Positions 5,849 to 15,066 are shown, numbered from the stretch's first letter. The stretch is DNA of 18,178 nucleotides from an uncultured Oscillibacter sp. (GCA_951800675.1 CATOKC010000066.1:1-18178); one strand, 5' to 3'. Numbers and translations are program-made. Notes: generated from the letters alone by a model not told the origin.

Positions 5849-8800
5849 TCGCCTTCCTCCAATACGATGACCGGCAGGTCCTCCCCGCCGGGGGTGTTGA
5901 TCCAAAGGGTCTCCGCCGTTACCCGCTGGCTCTCCGCCAGGGTGGGCTTGTCCGTCCGGGAGAGCACCGCCCGCATCTGGGCGGGCAGGAGGCTGGCGGC
6001 GTTGCACGCGCTGGTCCCGCCCTGGAGCTCCGCCTCCTTCTGGACGTTGGGGATGAAGATGAAGAGGCCGTCGCTGATGTCGCAGACCTTGCCGTCGGCG
6101 GGAATCTCCGCGAAAAGCAGGGCCCTGCCGTCCAGCCAGCGGGATTCGGTGGTAGTCTGAACCTCCTCCGCCTCTCCGGTGAGGACGGTCCGGGTGAACC
6201 GGCCCTCGATCTTCACCGTCTGATAGGCCGGGTCGCCCCGGTAGGTGCCGGTGACAATCAGCGTCCCGGCGGGGATGACCTGCCCGGCCTCCGTGCCGTA
6301 GCGGTACGCCTTGGACAATACGCCCACGGCCCCGTTCTCCAGGAAGGCCACGTCGTCCCCGGCGTAGCTGATGAGCTGGGGAGTCACATTCTCCGGGACG
6401 CCGGTGACGGTAACAGTCTTGGCGTCGTAGGTCCAAACGCGGGTGTCCTCCGCCGCCGCGCCGGGCTTCTGGAAATAGGTCAGGTAGCCGCTCTTGTCGT
6501 CCACGGCCTGGTTTCCCTGGCCGAAGTCGCCGGAGCGGGCGGTGGTGGTCTTTCCGTCCTTATCCGTGACGGTGACGGTGAATTTACCGGACACGGGGAC
6601 CCCTGTCAGCTTCAAGCCGGAAACCGGGGTTTCCTCCTTCATAGTAAAGGTAACGGTGGTCCCGTTCCGGGAAATGTCATAGGCGTCCGCCGGGACGGTT
6701 TTGTCGTAGGCAATCCGCAGCTCCGGGGCCGAGGCCTCGGCAACGCGGTTCCCCAGGGTGTCATAGGCCCGGACGCTGTAGGCAAAGGTCCGGTGGTTGG
6801 CGGAGCCGATGGTATCCGTATAGACGGCCTCCGTAGTGAAGGCGATGGGAACGCCGTCGCGGAGTATCTCATAGCCCTGGACCTTCCCTTGAGAGACGGA
6901 GGAGGTGATGGTCAGCTTGACCGCTTTCTCCCCCTCCAGAGCCGCCGTCAGGGAGACGGTTCCCTGGCCCTGGGAAACCCCTGCCAGCCGGTCCCGGCGG
7001 CTTTGATCACTGAGATACCAGAGGGCCCGGGTCTCCTCCGGGAGCTTCGCCAGCGCCGCCTTGGTGCCGTCGCTGAGGGTCATGCCCCAGCGGGTGAAGA
7101 ACTCCGTCAGATTCCGGTTCGCCACGGCGGAGGCGGTGCGGGCCACCCGGTCCTGATAATTGGTTTCGCCGCCGAAATAGGTCCCCGCCTTCCAAGCCTT
7201 GAAGAAGCGGTTGTAGAAGTCCATGGGCTTGTCCCCGCCGTCATAGGCCAGGTGGAGCTGCCAGTAGAGGCCCAGCTGGACGAACACGTCGTTGGAGTCG
7301 CCGGGGAGGCCCTGGGCGGTCTTTGTGAAAATGCCCGGGTATTTGCCGCTCTTCTCCAGGCGGGAGGCCAGGGTGTTCCGCTTCCCGTCGTAGGTCTGGA
7401 CCATCAGGGCATAGAGGTTGTTGGTGATTTCAGCTTTGCCCAGCTTATCCATGTTGTGGCCGATTTCGTGGGCGATGCCCCAGCCGAAGAGCCGGTTCGC
7501 CGTGTCGGAGGCCCCCATGGAGGTGATGGGCTTGCCGCAGACCATGCCCGCGCAGGAGCCGTAGCCAATGCCGATGTGGTTCCCCGCCGCGTACATGAAG
7601 GCTCCCGCGAACATCTGCATGCAGCGGATGTTCTGGCGGGTCCGCATGTCGTTTTGGGCGTAGGTCTTGTCGATGCCCTGGGTGGTTTTGCAGATGTGCA
7701 TCACGTCCTCCCAGGCCAGGACGGCCTGGTACAAGGTCTCGATCCGCTCCGCCCGGCTCCGGCCCGCGCCGCTTTGCACCGCCGCCGCGGGCAGGGAGAG
7801 CAGCATGGTGGGGGTGGAAATCTCCGTAACGTTGCGGAAGTTCGTCCGCGCGTCTCCCGCCAAACCGGCGGCATAGGCTTCCAGCTCGTCCACGTAGCGG
7901 CCCAGCTCCGTTCTCCGCTGGCCGTCGCTCCAGGTATGCCAATCCGCCAGCTCCAGCACCGGGATGTCCGTTCCCCGGCGGATGTGGAGGCGGATGCCCT
8001 CGGGATTCGCGCCGCCGTAGGTCAGGTACAAACTGCCGCCCCGGGGGGTGTTCTGGCTGCCGATCTGGGGAACCGTCAGTACATTCCGCCCATTGGACAG
8101 CGCTCCGATCTCCGCCCGCCAGGCGGAGGCCTCGGCGTTGAACTGGCTGGCGTAAACCGTCAGCTTCTGTCCCGCCGGGATGCCGGAGACGTAGATGGTC
8201 AGCTCCTGACCCGCCCCGGCGGCCACGCCCAGGGGCTGGAGGTCGCTGCCACCCTGCTGGTACTTCGCGTCCTCTCCGGCGTTGCGGGACTGGACGCCGC
8301 TTCGCACCACGCCGGAGGAGGTCCCGCTCCGCAGCAGCTCCTCCGCCAGGTCCAGCTCGTCCGCCAGGGTGTCCAGGTTCATGTAATAGTTCCGCTCGTC
8401 GCTCTCCAGCCGCTGCCGGAGGGCCTGGATGTCCGCCTGAGTGACGCCGGGGCGCAGGACGGTCCGCAGCTCGTCGGAGAAGAGGGCCGCGATGTTGTCC
8501 GGCAGGCAGCGGGCCGGATCGTACTCCATAAACATCAGCTCCGACAGGCTTACCGCCGTGTAGGCCGTCTGCTCGATGGTAACGGCGATCTTCACCACGT
8601 CCGTCACCGGCTCGAAGGGCAGCACGGCAAACTTCGTCACGGCGGGGTTGTTCCCCACAGGCAGCCAGGTGTTATGGTCGGAAGCGCTGCCCCCCTGAAG
8701 AGGATTCGGCGACACCAGGGTGCCGGGGCCGTTCAAATTGTCGCCCTGGCGCCAGACGGTGACGGTGTAGAGCCGGAGGTTGTTGGGATAGCTTCCGTCC

Positions 8801-10719
8801 AGCCGGGGGACCCAGATGACGCCGCTGAGGTCCACGGGCCGGCTGAAGGAGGCCAGGACCTGCTTGTTGTTCCACCAGTTGCCGTCCCCATAGGCATGGG
8901 AGGTCCAGTGGGTGCTGAAATTCCCGTCGTTCATGTATTCCGGCTGGAAGGGCTTGCCGGCGGGATAGGCGGTGGGTGACACGTTCCGGGGATCTGCCAG
9001 CCAGACCCGCTCGACGTCCGCCCCCTCCAGGATTCCCTCGGTAGGGATGCCCTCCGGCCGGGAGTAGTCCACGGCGGTGGGGGTTCCCAGGGCGGTGCGG
9101 GAGGGCCCGCTGACTCCCACGCTGTTCCCCGCCTGGATGTAGATGGAATAGGTGACATCGTTGGTCAGGTCCGTAATAACCGTGCTGGTATTGCTGAGGC
9201 GGCCGCCCCACTGGCGGTAGCCGGACTCGCTCTCCGCCTTATAATAAACTTCATAGAAGGTGGCGTTTTCCGCCGCCTTCCAGCCCACGGACAAGGCGCT
9301 GTCCAGGGAGCTTACGCTCACCATGTCCGGCGCGCTGGGAGCCCGGGCGGGCTGGGGCGTGGCGGACACGGGGTCACAGGCGGTCCCCTCCCAGGCGCCG
9401 TCCACGGGGGTGACGGTGAACAGATAGGTTTTCAGATTCTCCAGCCCCGTAACCTCCGCCCGGGGCACGTCCACCCGCAAAGAGCGCCGGCTGCCGCCGC
9501 CGTCCTGGAGCCAGTAGTCCACCCGGTAGCCGGAGACGTTGGGGACCTCGCCCCAGCGGAGGCTGACCTTTTCGCTTCCGGCGGCGGCGGTGAGATTCCG
9601 CACCACGCCGCCGGCGGCGGAGGGACGCTCCGGAATGATCTCCCGAAGGAACTGGATGGATTCCACGGTGGTGTAGTCCCCGCTCTCGGCGCGGGTAACC
9701 GTAATCACGATTTCCTTCACCGCCACCCGGCGGCCCAGGGAGATCTTCACCACGCCGCTGCCCTCCACGGGGCCGATGGCGCGAATCCCCTCAGGCAGGG
9801 AGAGGTCGAAGGGGATGGTTTCCCCGCTTCCGTCCTCATAAATCACGGCTACGGAGCCCTCCCGCATGGCCTCGGGGCCATCCGGGGAGAAAATCTGGAT
9901 TTCCTCCATCTCCACCGGCTCCTCCAGGGCCACGGTGAACTCCAAGGGCATGCCGGAGAGGGTGACGGGCTGGCCGTTGCCGCGGAACAGGTCCTCCGGA
10001 ACGCCGGAAACCAGGATGGTCCCCGCCCCCAAACGAACCTCCTCCACTGGCGGGGCCAACAGATTGGTGTCCCGGACCTCCGGCCGGCCCTCCACATCCA
10101 GGTTCCGGCTGATGATGGCCAAATCATAGACATCCATCACGCCGTCGCCGTTTAAGTCATACTGCTCCAGGTCCCGCCGCCGGTCGGAGCCCAGAGCCTT
10201 CGACAGCTCCTCCCGGTCCCGGTTGTTGACCCGGCCGTCGCCATTCACGTCTCCCAGGGTGAAGGAGGCGTCCGCCGTCCCCAGGGTAACGTGCTGAGAG
10301 TATCGGTCCACGGTCAGCTCCTGGCGGCAGTCCGCATAGCCGTCCCCGGTGAATTCCAGGGCGTAATTCCCCTGGGGCAGGCCGGAGACGGACAGGTCTA
10401 GGTAAGCAGGCCAGCGGCCGCCGCCCAGGGCTCCGCCGTCCTGATTCCGCAGGGCCACAGAGGCGGGGTATCCGCCCAAATCCGCGCGGCTGTTCTCCTC
10501 TGTCAGGTCCAGAGTTCCCAGGGAGCGGCCCTCCTGAAACAGCTCCGCCCGGACCCTCCGGTCCCGGAGCGCCTCTAGAGTTTGGGGCCAGTCCACCCGG
10601 ACCGTGGCGGAGACAGCGCCGTTGTCTCCGCCGTACCAGGCGGCCTCCGCCGCCGGAAGAGCGGGGAGCAGCAGCGTCCCGGCCAGCAGCAGGGATAGAA
10701 TCCGTTGTCTGATGCGCAT
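5845..10719 (-). CDS. Secreted M60-family zinc metalloprotease with dockerin-like module
   Basis: A 1624-residue exported protein, signal peptide residues 1-26. A dockerin-type double calcium motif lies at 155-208 (GDVNGDGRVNNRDREEL and DLNGDGVMDVYDLAII). FN3 domains lie at about 373-456 and 461-548, and a discoidin/CBM32-like domain at 570-735. The M60 region spans about 815-1230 with HEIGHN (His1084, Glu1085, His1088) and the third zinc ligand Glu1097 in AEITNN. The C-terminal 380 residues are FN3/Ig-like modules plus an unassigned tail. M60 enzymes such as BT4244 and ZmpB cut O-glycosylated mucin-type proteins; the same target is inferred here. It has no membrane or SLH anchor of its own; the next gene, overlapping by ATGA, encodes an SLH protein that could hold it. 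Start: ATG preceded by AGAGGA. The catalytic set is complete. Confidence 0.93.
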   Translation of the reverse strand: MRIRQRILSLLLAGTLLLPALPAAEAAWYGGDNGAVSATVRVDWPQTLEALRDRRVRAELFQEGRSLGTLDLTEENSRADLGGYPASVALRNQDGGALGGGRWPAYLDLSVSGLPQGNYALEFTGDGYADCRQELTVDRYSQHVTLGTADASFTLGDVNGDGRVNNRDREELSKALGSDRRRDLEQYDLNGDGVMDVYDLAIISRNLDVEGRPEVRDTNLLAPPVEEVRLGAGTILVSGVPEDLFRGNGQPVTLSGMPLEFTVALEEPVEMEEIQIFSPDGPEAMREGSVAVIYEDGSGETIPFDLSLPEGIRAIGPVEGSGVVKISLGRRVAVKEIVITVTRAESGDYTTVESIQFLREIIPERPSAAGGVVRNLTAAAGSEKVSLRWGEVPNVSGYRVDYWLQDGGGSRRSLRVDVPRAEVTGLENLKTYLFTVTPVDGAWEGTACDPVSATPQPARAPSAPDMVSVSSLDSALSVGWKAAENATFYEVYYKAESESGYRQWGGRLSNTSTVITDLTNDVTYSIYIQAGNSVGVSGPSRTALGTPTAVDYSRPEGIPTEGILEGADVERVWLADPRNVSPTAYPAGKPFQPEYMNDGNFSTHWTSHAYGDGNWWNNKQVLASFSRPVDLSGVIWVPRLDGSYPNNLRLYTVTVWRQGDNLNGPGTLVSPNPLQGGSASDHNTWLPVGNNPAVTKFAVLPFEPVTDVVKIAVTIEQTAYTAVSLSELMFMEYDPARCLPDNIAALFSDELRTVLRPGVTQADIQALRQRLESDERNYYMNLDTLADELDLAEELLRSGTSSGVVRSGVQSRNAGEDAKYQQGGSDLQPLGVAAGAGQELTIYVSGIPAGQKLTVYASQFNAEASAWRAEIGALSNGRNVLTVPQIGSQNTPRGGSLYLTYGGANPEGIRLHIRRGTDIPVLELADWHTWSDGQRRTELGRYVDELEAYAAGLAGDARTNFRNVTEISTPTMLLSLPAAAVQSGAGRSRAERIETLYQAVLAWEDVMHICKTTQGIDKTYAQNDMRTRQNIRCMQMFAGAFMYAAGNHIGIGYGSCAGMVCGKPITSMGASDTANRLFGWGIAHEIGHNMDKLGKAEITNNLYALMVQTYDGKRNTLASRLEKSGKYPGIFTKTAQGLPGDSNDVFVQLGLYWQLHLAYDGGDKPMDFYNRFFKAWKAGTYFGGETNYQDRVARTASAVANRNLTEFFTRWGMTLSDGTKAALAKLPEETRALWYLSDQSRRDRLAGVSQGQGTVSLTAALEGEKAVKLTITSSVSQGKVQGYEILRDGVPIAFTTEAVYTDTIGSANHRTFAYSVRAYDTLGNRVAEASAPELRIAYDKTVPADAYDISRNGTTVTFTMKEETPVSGLKLTGVPVSGKFTVTVTDKDGKTTTARSGDFGQGNQAVDDKSGYLTYFQKPGAAAEDTRVWTYDAKTVTVTGVPENVTPQLISYAGDDVAFLENGAVGVLSKAYRYGTEAGQVIPAGTLIVTGTYRGDPAYQTVKIEGRFTRTVLTGEAEEVQTTTESRWLDGRALLFAEIPADGKVCDISDGLFIFIPNVQKEAELQGGTSACNAASLLPAQMRAVLSRTDKPTLAESQRVTAETLWINTPGGEDLPVIVLEEGE

Positions 10720-10789
10720 GGGTGTGTCCTCTCTTTTCCGCGCCCGGAGCGGGAAATGCCGCCGCCCCGGAATCTGCTGTTATGGGCAG

Positions 10790-10818
10790 ATTATACCAAG
10801 TTCCGGGGGGCTTGACAA
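10790..10818 (-). promoter_or_regulatory. Promoter of protease/SLH operon
   Basis: On the minus strand TTGTCA (10818-10813), a 17-bp spacer and TATAAT (10795-10790) lie about 70 bp before the protease start codon. It faces away from the glnS promoter, with 37 bp between their -35 boxes. Confidence 0.82.
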
Positions 10819-10855
10819 GATGGAGTTTCCGGCCTACGGCAGCGGAAAAACCCCC

Positions 10856-10884
10856 TTGCAATCCCATCCGCTGTCCTGTATAAT
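10856..10884 (+). promoter_or_regulatory. glnS promoter
   Basis: TTGCAA (10856-10861), a 17-bp spacer and TATAAT (10879-10884) lie 37 bp before the glnS start. The short leader shows no T-box or other riboregulator. Confidence 0.82.
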
Positions 10885-10921
10885 AAATTGTCATTTTATT
10901 TAACAATGGGAGGACTTCGCT

Positions 10922-12610
10922 ATGGCGGACGAAATCAAAGCTCCGGAGCTGGAAAGCCGGAACTTTATCCATGCGTTTATTGAAGAGGACGTGGCCCCCG
11001 GCGGGCAGTTCGAGGGCATGACGGTCCACACCCGTTTCCCTCCGGAGCCCAACGGCTATCTCCACATCGGGCACTGCAAGGCCCTGACCATCGACTTCGG
11101 CACCGCCGAGAAATACGGCGGGCTCTGCAACCTCCGCATGGACGACACGAACCCCACCAAGGAGGATGAGGAGTTTGTGGAGGCCATCCAGGAGGACATC
11201 CACTGGCTGGGCTTCGACTGGGGGGACCGCTTTTTCTTCGGCTCCGACTATTTTGAGGAGGACTACCGCCAGGCGGAGGGCCTTATCAAAAAAGGCCTGG
11301 CCTACGTCTGTGAGCTCAGCCCGGAGGAGTTCAAGGAGTACCGGGGCGGCGTGGGCGTCCCCGCCCGGAGTCCCTACCGGGACCGGCCCATAGAGGAAAG
11401 TCTGGACCTTTTCCGCCGGATGCGGAGTGGAGAGTTCCCCGACGGGGCCATGACCCTCCGGGCCAAGATCGACCTTGACAGCGGAAACTTCAACATGCGG
11501 GACCCGGTGCTCTACCGGATTAACCACCTGCCCCACCACCGCCACGGGAATACGTGGTGCATTTACCCCATGTACGACTTCGCCCACCCCATCCAGGACG
11601 CCCTGGAGGGCATCACCCACTCCCTCTGTTCCCTGGAATTTGAGGCCCACCGGCCTTTGTACAACTGGGTGGTGGAGAACTGCGACCTGCCCGCGAAGCC
11701 CCGGCAGATCGAGTTCGCCCGCCTGGGAATCGACCACACGGTCATGAGCAAGCGCAAGCTCCGCCGCCTGGTGGAGGAGGGCCGGGTCTGCGGCTGGGAC
11801 GACCCCCGGATGCCCACCCTCTGCGGCCTCCGCCGCCGGGGCTACACCCCCAAATCCATCCGCAATTTCTGTGAGCGCATCGGCGTGGCCAAGTCCGCCA
11901 ACGTGGTGGAGTACGGCTTTTTGGAGCACTGCCTCCGGGAGGACCTGAACGCCACGGCGGAGCGGGTCATGGCGGTGCTCCGGCCCGTGAAGCTCACCAT
12001 CACCAATTACCCCGGGGAGAAGACGGAAACCGTCACCGTGGAAAACAACCCCGTGGACCCCGCCACCGGAACCCGGGAGGTACCCTTCTCCCGCAGCCTC
12101 TGGGTGGAGGCGGAGGACTTCCTGGAGACCCCCGTGCCCAAGTACAAGCGGCTCTATCCCGGCGGCCCGGAGTGCCGTCTCAAGGGAGCCTATCTCATCC
12201 GCTGCACCGGCTGTGTGAAGGACGCGGCGGGGAATGTGACGGAAATCCTCTGCGAGTACGACCCGGAGAGCCGGGGCGGCGACCCCGCCGACGGGCGGAA
12301 GGTCAAGGGGGCCACCATCCACTGGGTGGACGCCGCCACCGCCGTGGACGCGGAGGTCCGGCTGTACGACAATCTCTTCTCCGACGAGAACCCCGACGCC
12401 GCCGACAAGGATTTCATCGAGTGCCTGAATCCCAACTCCCTGGAGGTGCTGGCGGGCTGCAAGGTGGAGTCCTCCCTGGCGGAGGCGAAGGCCCCGGCGA
12501 ATTTCCAGTTCCTACGGCAGGGCTACTTCTGCCTGGACAGCAAGGACAGCGCGCCGGGCCACCTGGTGTTTAACCGGAGCGTCAGCTTGAAGGACAGCTT
12601 TAAGAAATAA
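10922..12610 (+). CDS. glnS: Glutaminyl-tRNA synthetase
   Basis: A 562-residue class I synthetase that joins glutamine to tRNA-Gln in the cytoplasm. It has the signature PPEPNGYLHIGHCKAL with HIGH at 48-51, the RMDDTNPTKEDEEFV segment typical of GlnRS/GluRS, and the KMSKS-type loop VMSKRKL at 274-280. The C-terminal half (from about residue 345) is the two-barrel anticodon-binding region found in GlnRS and eukaryote-type GluRS, which sets it apart from bacterial GluRS (alpha-helical C-terminus). Length fits E. coli GlnRS (about 550). GGGAGG 7 bp before the ATG fixes the start. Many Firmicutes lack GlnRS and make Gln-tRNA with GatCAB; its presence shows the direct route here, though GatCAB may also exist elsewhere. 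It is a single-gene unit between its own promoter and terminator. Confidence 0.97.
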   Translation: MADEIKAPELESRNFIHAFIEEDVAPGGQFEGMTVHTRFPPEPNGYLHIGHCKALTIDFGTAEKYGGLCNLRMDDTNPTKEDEEFVEAIQEDIHWLGFDWGDRFFFGSDYFEEDYRQAEGLIKKGLAYVCELSPEEFKEYRGGVGVPARSPYRDRPIEESLDLFRRMRSGEFPDGAMTLRAKIDLDSGNFNMRDPVLYRINHLPHHRHGNTWCIYPMYDFAHPIQDALEGITHSLCSLEFEAHRPLYNWVVENCDLPAKPRQIEFARLGIDHTVMSKRKLRRLVEEGRVCGWDDPRMPTLCGLRRRGYTPKSIRNFCERIGVAKSANVVEYGFLEHCLREDLNATAERVMAVLRPVKLTITNYPGEKTETVTVENNPVDPATGTREVPFSRSLWVEAEDFLETPVPKYKRLYPGGPECRLKGAYLIRCTGCVKDAAGNVTEILCEYDPESRGGDPADGRKVKGATIHWVDAATAVDAEVRLYDNLFSDENPDAADKDFIECLNPNSLEVLAGCKVESSLAEAKAPANFQFLRQGYFCLDSKDSAPGHLVFNRSVSLKDSFKK

Positions 12611-12615
12611 AACGG

Positions 12616-12648
12616 AACCGCCGGAGGGAAATCCCTCCGGCGGTTTTT
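12616..12648. terminator. Terminator between glnS and anti-sigma gene
   Basis: AACCGCCGGAGGG (12616-12628) and its complement (12633-12645) form a 13-bp stem with loop aaat, followed by TTTTT. It lies between two converging genes, 5 bp after the glnS stop and a few bases beyond the stop of the minus-strand gene, and probably serves both. Confidence 0.88.
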
Positions 12649-12651
12649 CGC

Positions 12652-13218
12652 TTAATCCTCGATAGTGGTAGTGATGACGCTGGTATAGGTTTCCGCGGAG
12701 GCGGAGCTCTCCGTTGCTACGTTGTAATCCGTGTCCCCGTCCTGGGAGGAAAGCTGAACCTCGCAGTCCTCCAGGGTGCCGGTAACCGTCACGCCCACGT
12801 CCTCGCCTCCGGCGGTCTTCACCGTCCCGGTATAGACGCCGTTTTCCGCGATTTCGTCGGTGATGTCAAGCTCCGCGTCGTCCACATACAGGATCAGTTT
12901 TCCGTCCTCGAGCTTCGCGTCCGCAAAGACGCCGGTGACCTCCACCCGTGCTCCCGCGTCGTTTTCCAGCACGATGCGGGAATCGTCCTGGAAGATGATG
13001 CGCATGTTCTCAAACAGTTCGCCGTTGGTGGCGGCGTTGGCCGTCACAGCCAGGGCCAGAGTGAGCACGGCGGCCATGGCCACCGCCCGCAGGGCCTTCA
13101 GCGGCCGCCGCATGGTCTTCTTATTCATCTCGTCCATTTTTACAAGGACCTCCTTCTTCGCCTCGTCGGAGGCCCGGAGCCGGGAAAAGGTCTCGCGATA
13201 CAATCTTTCGTCCATCAT
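12652..13218 (-). CDS. Putative membrane anti-sigma factor
   Basis: A 188-residue protein with a charged cytoplasmic N-terminus (residues 1-42, many Lys/Arg/Glu), one membrane helix at about 43-61 (ALRAVAMAAVLTLALAVTANA) and an outer domain (62-188) rich in beta strand and acidic residues, ending in a Ser/Thr-rich tail. It has no conserved zinc-binding HxxxCxxC motif. The gene begins at the ATG that overlaps the stop of the ECF sigma gene (TGATG), with AAGGAGG upstream, so the two are co-translated. A one-helix protein paired this way is usually the anti-sigma that holds the sigma factor at the membrane; the role is inferred from context and topology. The outer domain resembles no family I can name, and the signal it senses is unknown. 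Confidence 0.7.
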   Translation of the reverse strand: MMDERLYRETFSRLRASDEAKKEVLVKMDEMNKKTMRRPLKALRAVAMAAVLTLALAVTANAATNGELFENMRIIFQDDSRIVLENDAGARVEVTGVFADAKLEDGKLILYVDDAELDITDEIAENGVYTGTVKTAGGEDVGVTVTGTLEDCEVQLSSQDGDTDYNVATESSASAETYTSVITTTIED

Positions 13219-13694
13219 CAGGCTTCCGCCTCCTTCAGTTTGGTTTTCAGCTGTCCCCTGGCCCGCATGAGCCAGGTCTGGACGGTGGACGCCTTGGCCC
13301 CCAGCAGCTCTCCGATCTCCTTCACGGAGTAGCCTTCGTAATAGTGGAGGTACACCGCCGCCCGGTACTTGGGGGGCAGGGCCATCACCTGCCGGAACAA
13401 CTCCGACTGGGCGGGCCCGTCGAACACGGCGGCCTCCACCACCTCGTCCAGAGAGTCCGTCCGCCGCCGCCAGGGGGAACGGAGGAGCTTCTTGCACTCG
13501 TTGGCCGCCACCCGGAGAAGCCAATGCTTCTCATGGTCCGGGGATTCGAAATCTTTTGGCTCCACGTAGAGCTTCAGCAGGGTTTCCTGCATCACGTCCT
13601 CCGCGTCCGCCCGGTTTTTCAGATAGCTGTACGCCAGCCGGAACACCATGTCGCCGTAAAGCTCCACGGCCTCCCGGAACCGCTGGTCCGTCAA
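13218..13694 (-). CDS. ECF-type RNA polymerase sigma factor
   Basis: A 158-residue sigma-70 family protein of ECF size. Region 2 covers about residues 7-70 (YGDMVFRLAYSYLKNRADAE, DVMQETLLKLY), binding the -10 element and core polymerase. Region 4 covers about 103-152 (LPPKYRAAVYLHYYEGYSVK, EIGELLGAKASTVQTWLMRA) with a helix-turn-helix for the -35 element. There is no region 1 or 3. The best start is TTG at 13694, 9 bp after AAGGAGG; no ATG or GTG fits better. TTG starts lower the yield, which suits a regulator. It is followed by its likely anti-sigma gene with a 1-base overlap. No target promoter could be picked out with confidence; a self-regulated promoter may lie in 13695-13790. Confidence 0.93.
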   Translation of the reverse strand: MTDQRFREAVELYGDMVFRLAYSYLKNRADAEDVMQETLLKLYVEPKDFESPDHEKHWLLRVAANECKKLLRSPWRRRTDSLDEVVEAAVFDGPAQSELFRQVMALPPKYRAAVYLHYYEGYSVKEIGELLGAKASTVQTWLMRARGQLKTKLKEAEA

Positions 13695-13790
13695 CGCGTC
13701 TCACCTCCTTCTAAGTTGGTTTGGAAGGGCCCTTCTGCTAGGGATATCCTTTACGGGGGCATAATATCTCACGAACCTGAAAATTTTCTC

Positions 13791-13826
13791 AAAAAAAACC
13801 GGGAGACCCAAAACGGGTCCCCCGGT
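13791..13826 (-). terminator. Terminator of symporter gene
   Basis: On the minus strand ACCGGG(g)GACCC and GGGTC(t)CCCGGT form a stem with loop GTTTT, followed by eight T. It lies 23 bp after the symporter stop and separates it from the sigma operon on the same strand. Confidence 0.88.
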
Positions 13827-13848
13827 CTGTCGCTGATAGGGAGTTCGC

Positions 13849-15066
13849 TTACTTCTTCATCTGCCACTTGCTGACGCAGAGGGAGCAGGCAATGTCGCCG
13901 GTGACGTTCAGGCAGGTGCGGCCCATGTCGAAGAGCCGGTCCACCGCCACGATGAGGCCGATGTAAGCCACGGGGATACCCAGGGTCTCCAGCACCATGG
14001 CCAGCATGATCATGCCCGCGCCGGAAACACCGGCGGTGCCGATGGAGGCCAGGGTAGCCGTTACCACCACGATTATCATCTGTCCCAGCGTCAGGTGGAT
14101 GCCCGCGCAGGAGGCGATGAACACCGTGGCCACGCACTGATAAATCGCCGTGCCGTCCATATTGATAGTGGAGCCCAGAGGCAGGACGAAGGCGGCGATG
14201 TCGTCTTTGGCTCCCAGCTCATGGGCGCATTCCTTGGAGACCGGCAGGGTCGCCGCGGAGGACGTGGAGGTGAAGGCGAAAATCATGGCCGCAAAAGCGC
14301 CCTTGAAGAACTTGACGGGGCTCATGCCCACGACTATCTGCGCGGACAGGGAATAGACCAGGACCGCATGGACAATGTAGCCAATGTACGCGCAGAGGAT
14401 AACCAGGAAGAGAGAGCCCAGAATGGCCGCGCCCTGGGTGGCGGTGACCCACGCCATATAGGTGAACACGCCGATGGGAGACAGGGAGATGACAAACTCC
14501 ATCAGCCGCTCAATAACCGCGTACATGGAGCCCACCAAGTCCCGACAGAGCTTGCCCTTCTCTCCCGCCATCATAATGGCCCCGCCGAAGAACAGGGAAA
14601 CCACAATGACCTGGAGCATGTTGGCGTTGACAAAGGCGCCCCACATGTTGCTGGGGAAGATGTCCACCAGCACGGACATAAAGCCGTTGAAGGCCTTGGG
14701 CTCGTACTCCGCCGCGCCCAGCTCCCCGGAGAGGTCCGGGAACAGGCCCGCGCCCATAAAGATGTTGGCAAAAACCAGGCCGATGACACAGGCAATGGCG
14801 GTGGTGCAGAGGAAGTAGGCCACCGTCTTCACACCCACGGAGCCCACCTGCTTCATGTCACCCATGGAGAGGATGCCGTCGATCATGCTCAGCAGGACCA
14901 CCGGCACCACGATGAATTTCAGCAGGTTCACGAAGATGTCGCCGAAGGGCTTCAAATACGTCGCGGTAAAGTCCGCCAGCCCGGCGAAGTAGCAGACCAG
15001 ACCCACCGCGATACCGGCGACAAGCGCAATCAGTATCCGCACAGGCAGGTTGTTTTTCTTCTTCAT
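13849..15066 (-). CDS. Dicarboxylate/amino acid:cation symporter (acidic amino-acid type)
   Basis: A 405-residue inner-membrane carrier of the DAACS (GltPh/EAAT) family, taking up substrate with Na+ or H+. The family hallmarks are present: the serine-rich re-entrant loop TSTSSAATLP, the NMDGT motif in GSTINMDGTAIYQ, the second hairpin SIGTAGVSGAG, and the last helix DRLFDMGRTCLNVTGD. In that helix Asp380 and Arg383 match GltPh Asp394 and Arg397, which bind the amino group and side-chain carboxylate of aspartate, so glutamate or aspartate is the likely substrate rather than C4-dicarboxylates. The ATG at 15066 has GAGGTGA upstream. It has its own promoter and terminator. Downstream of an aspartate/glutamate racemase unit on the same strand, it fits uptake of acidic amino acids. 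Exact substrate and coupling ion are not proven. Confidence 0.94.
   Translation of the reverse strand: MKKKNNLPVRILIALVAGIAVGLVCYFAGLADFTATYLKPFGDIFVNLLKFIVVPVVLLSMIDGILSMGDMKQVGSVGVKTVAYFLCTTAIACVIGLVFANIFMGAGLFPDLSGELGAAEYEPKAFNGFMSVLVDIFPSNMWGAFVNANMLQVIVVSLFFGGAIMMAGEKGKLCRDLVGSMYAVIERLMEFVISLSPIGVFTYMAWVTATQGAAILGSLFLVILCAYIGYIVHAVLVYSLSAQIVVGMSPVKFFKGAFAAMIFAFTSTSSAATLPVSKECAHELGAKDDIAAFVLPLGSTINMDGTAIYQCVATVFIASCAGIHLTLGQMIIVVVTATLASIGTAGVSGAGMIMLAMVLETLGIPVAYIGLIVAVDRLFDMGRTCLNVTGDIACSLCVSKWQMKK

Noticed and set aside
6793..8979. A 728-codon open frame on the plus strand inside the protease gene
   Set aside because: It is antisense to the M60 gene, has no recognisable domain, and such long shadow frames are common in GC-rich genes.
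10157..12322. A 721-codon minus-strand frame across glnS and the start of the protease gene
   Set aside because: It is antisense to glnS, crosses two promoters, and its residues match no family; glnS is beyond doubt.
12652..13524. Long 290-residue reading of the anti-sigma gene
   Set aside because: The first 100 residues overlap the ECF sigma gene in another frame; the ATG at 13218, with a ribosome site and a stop-start overlap, is the real start.
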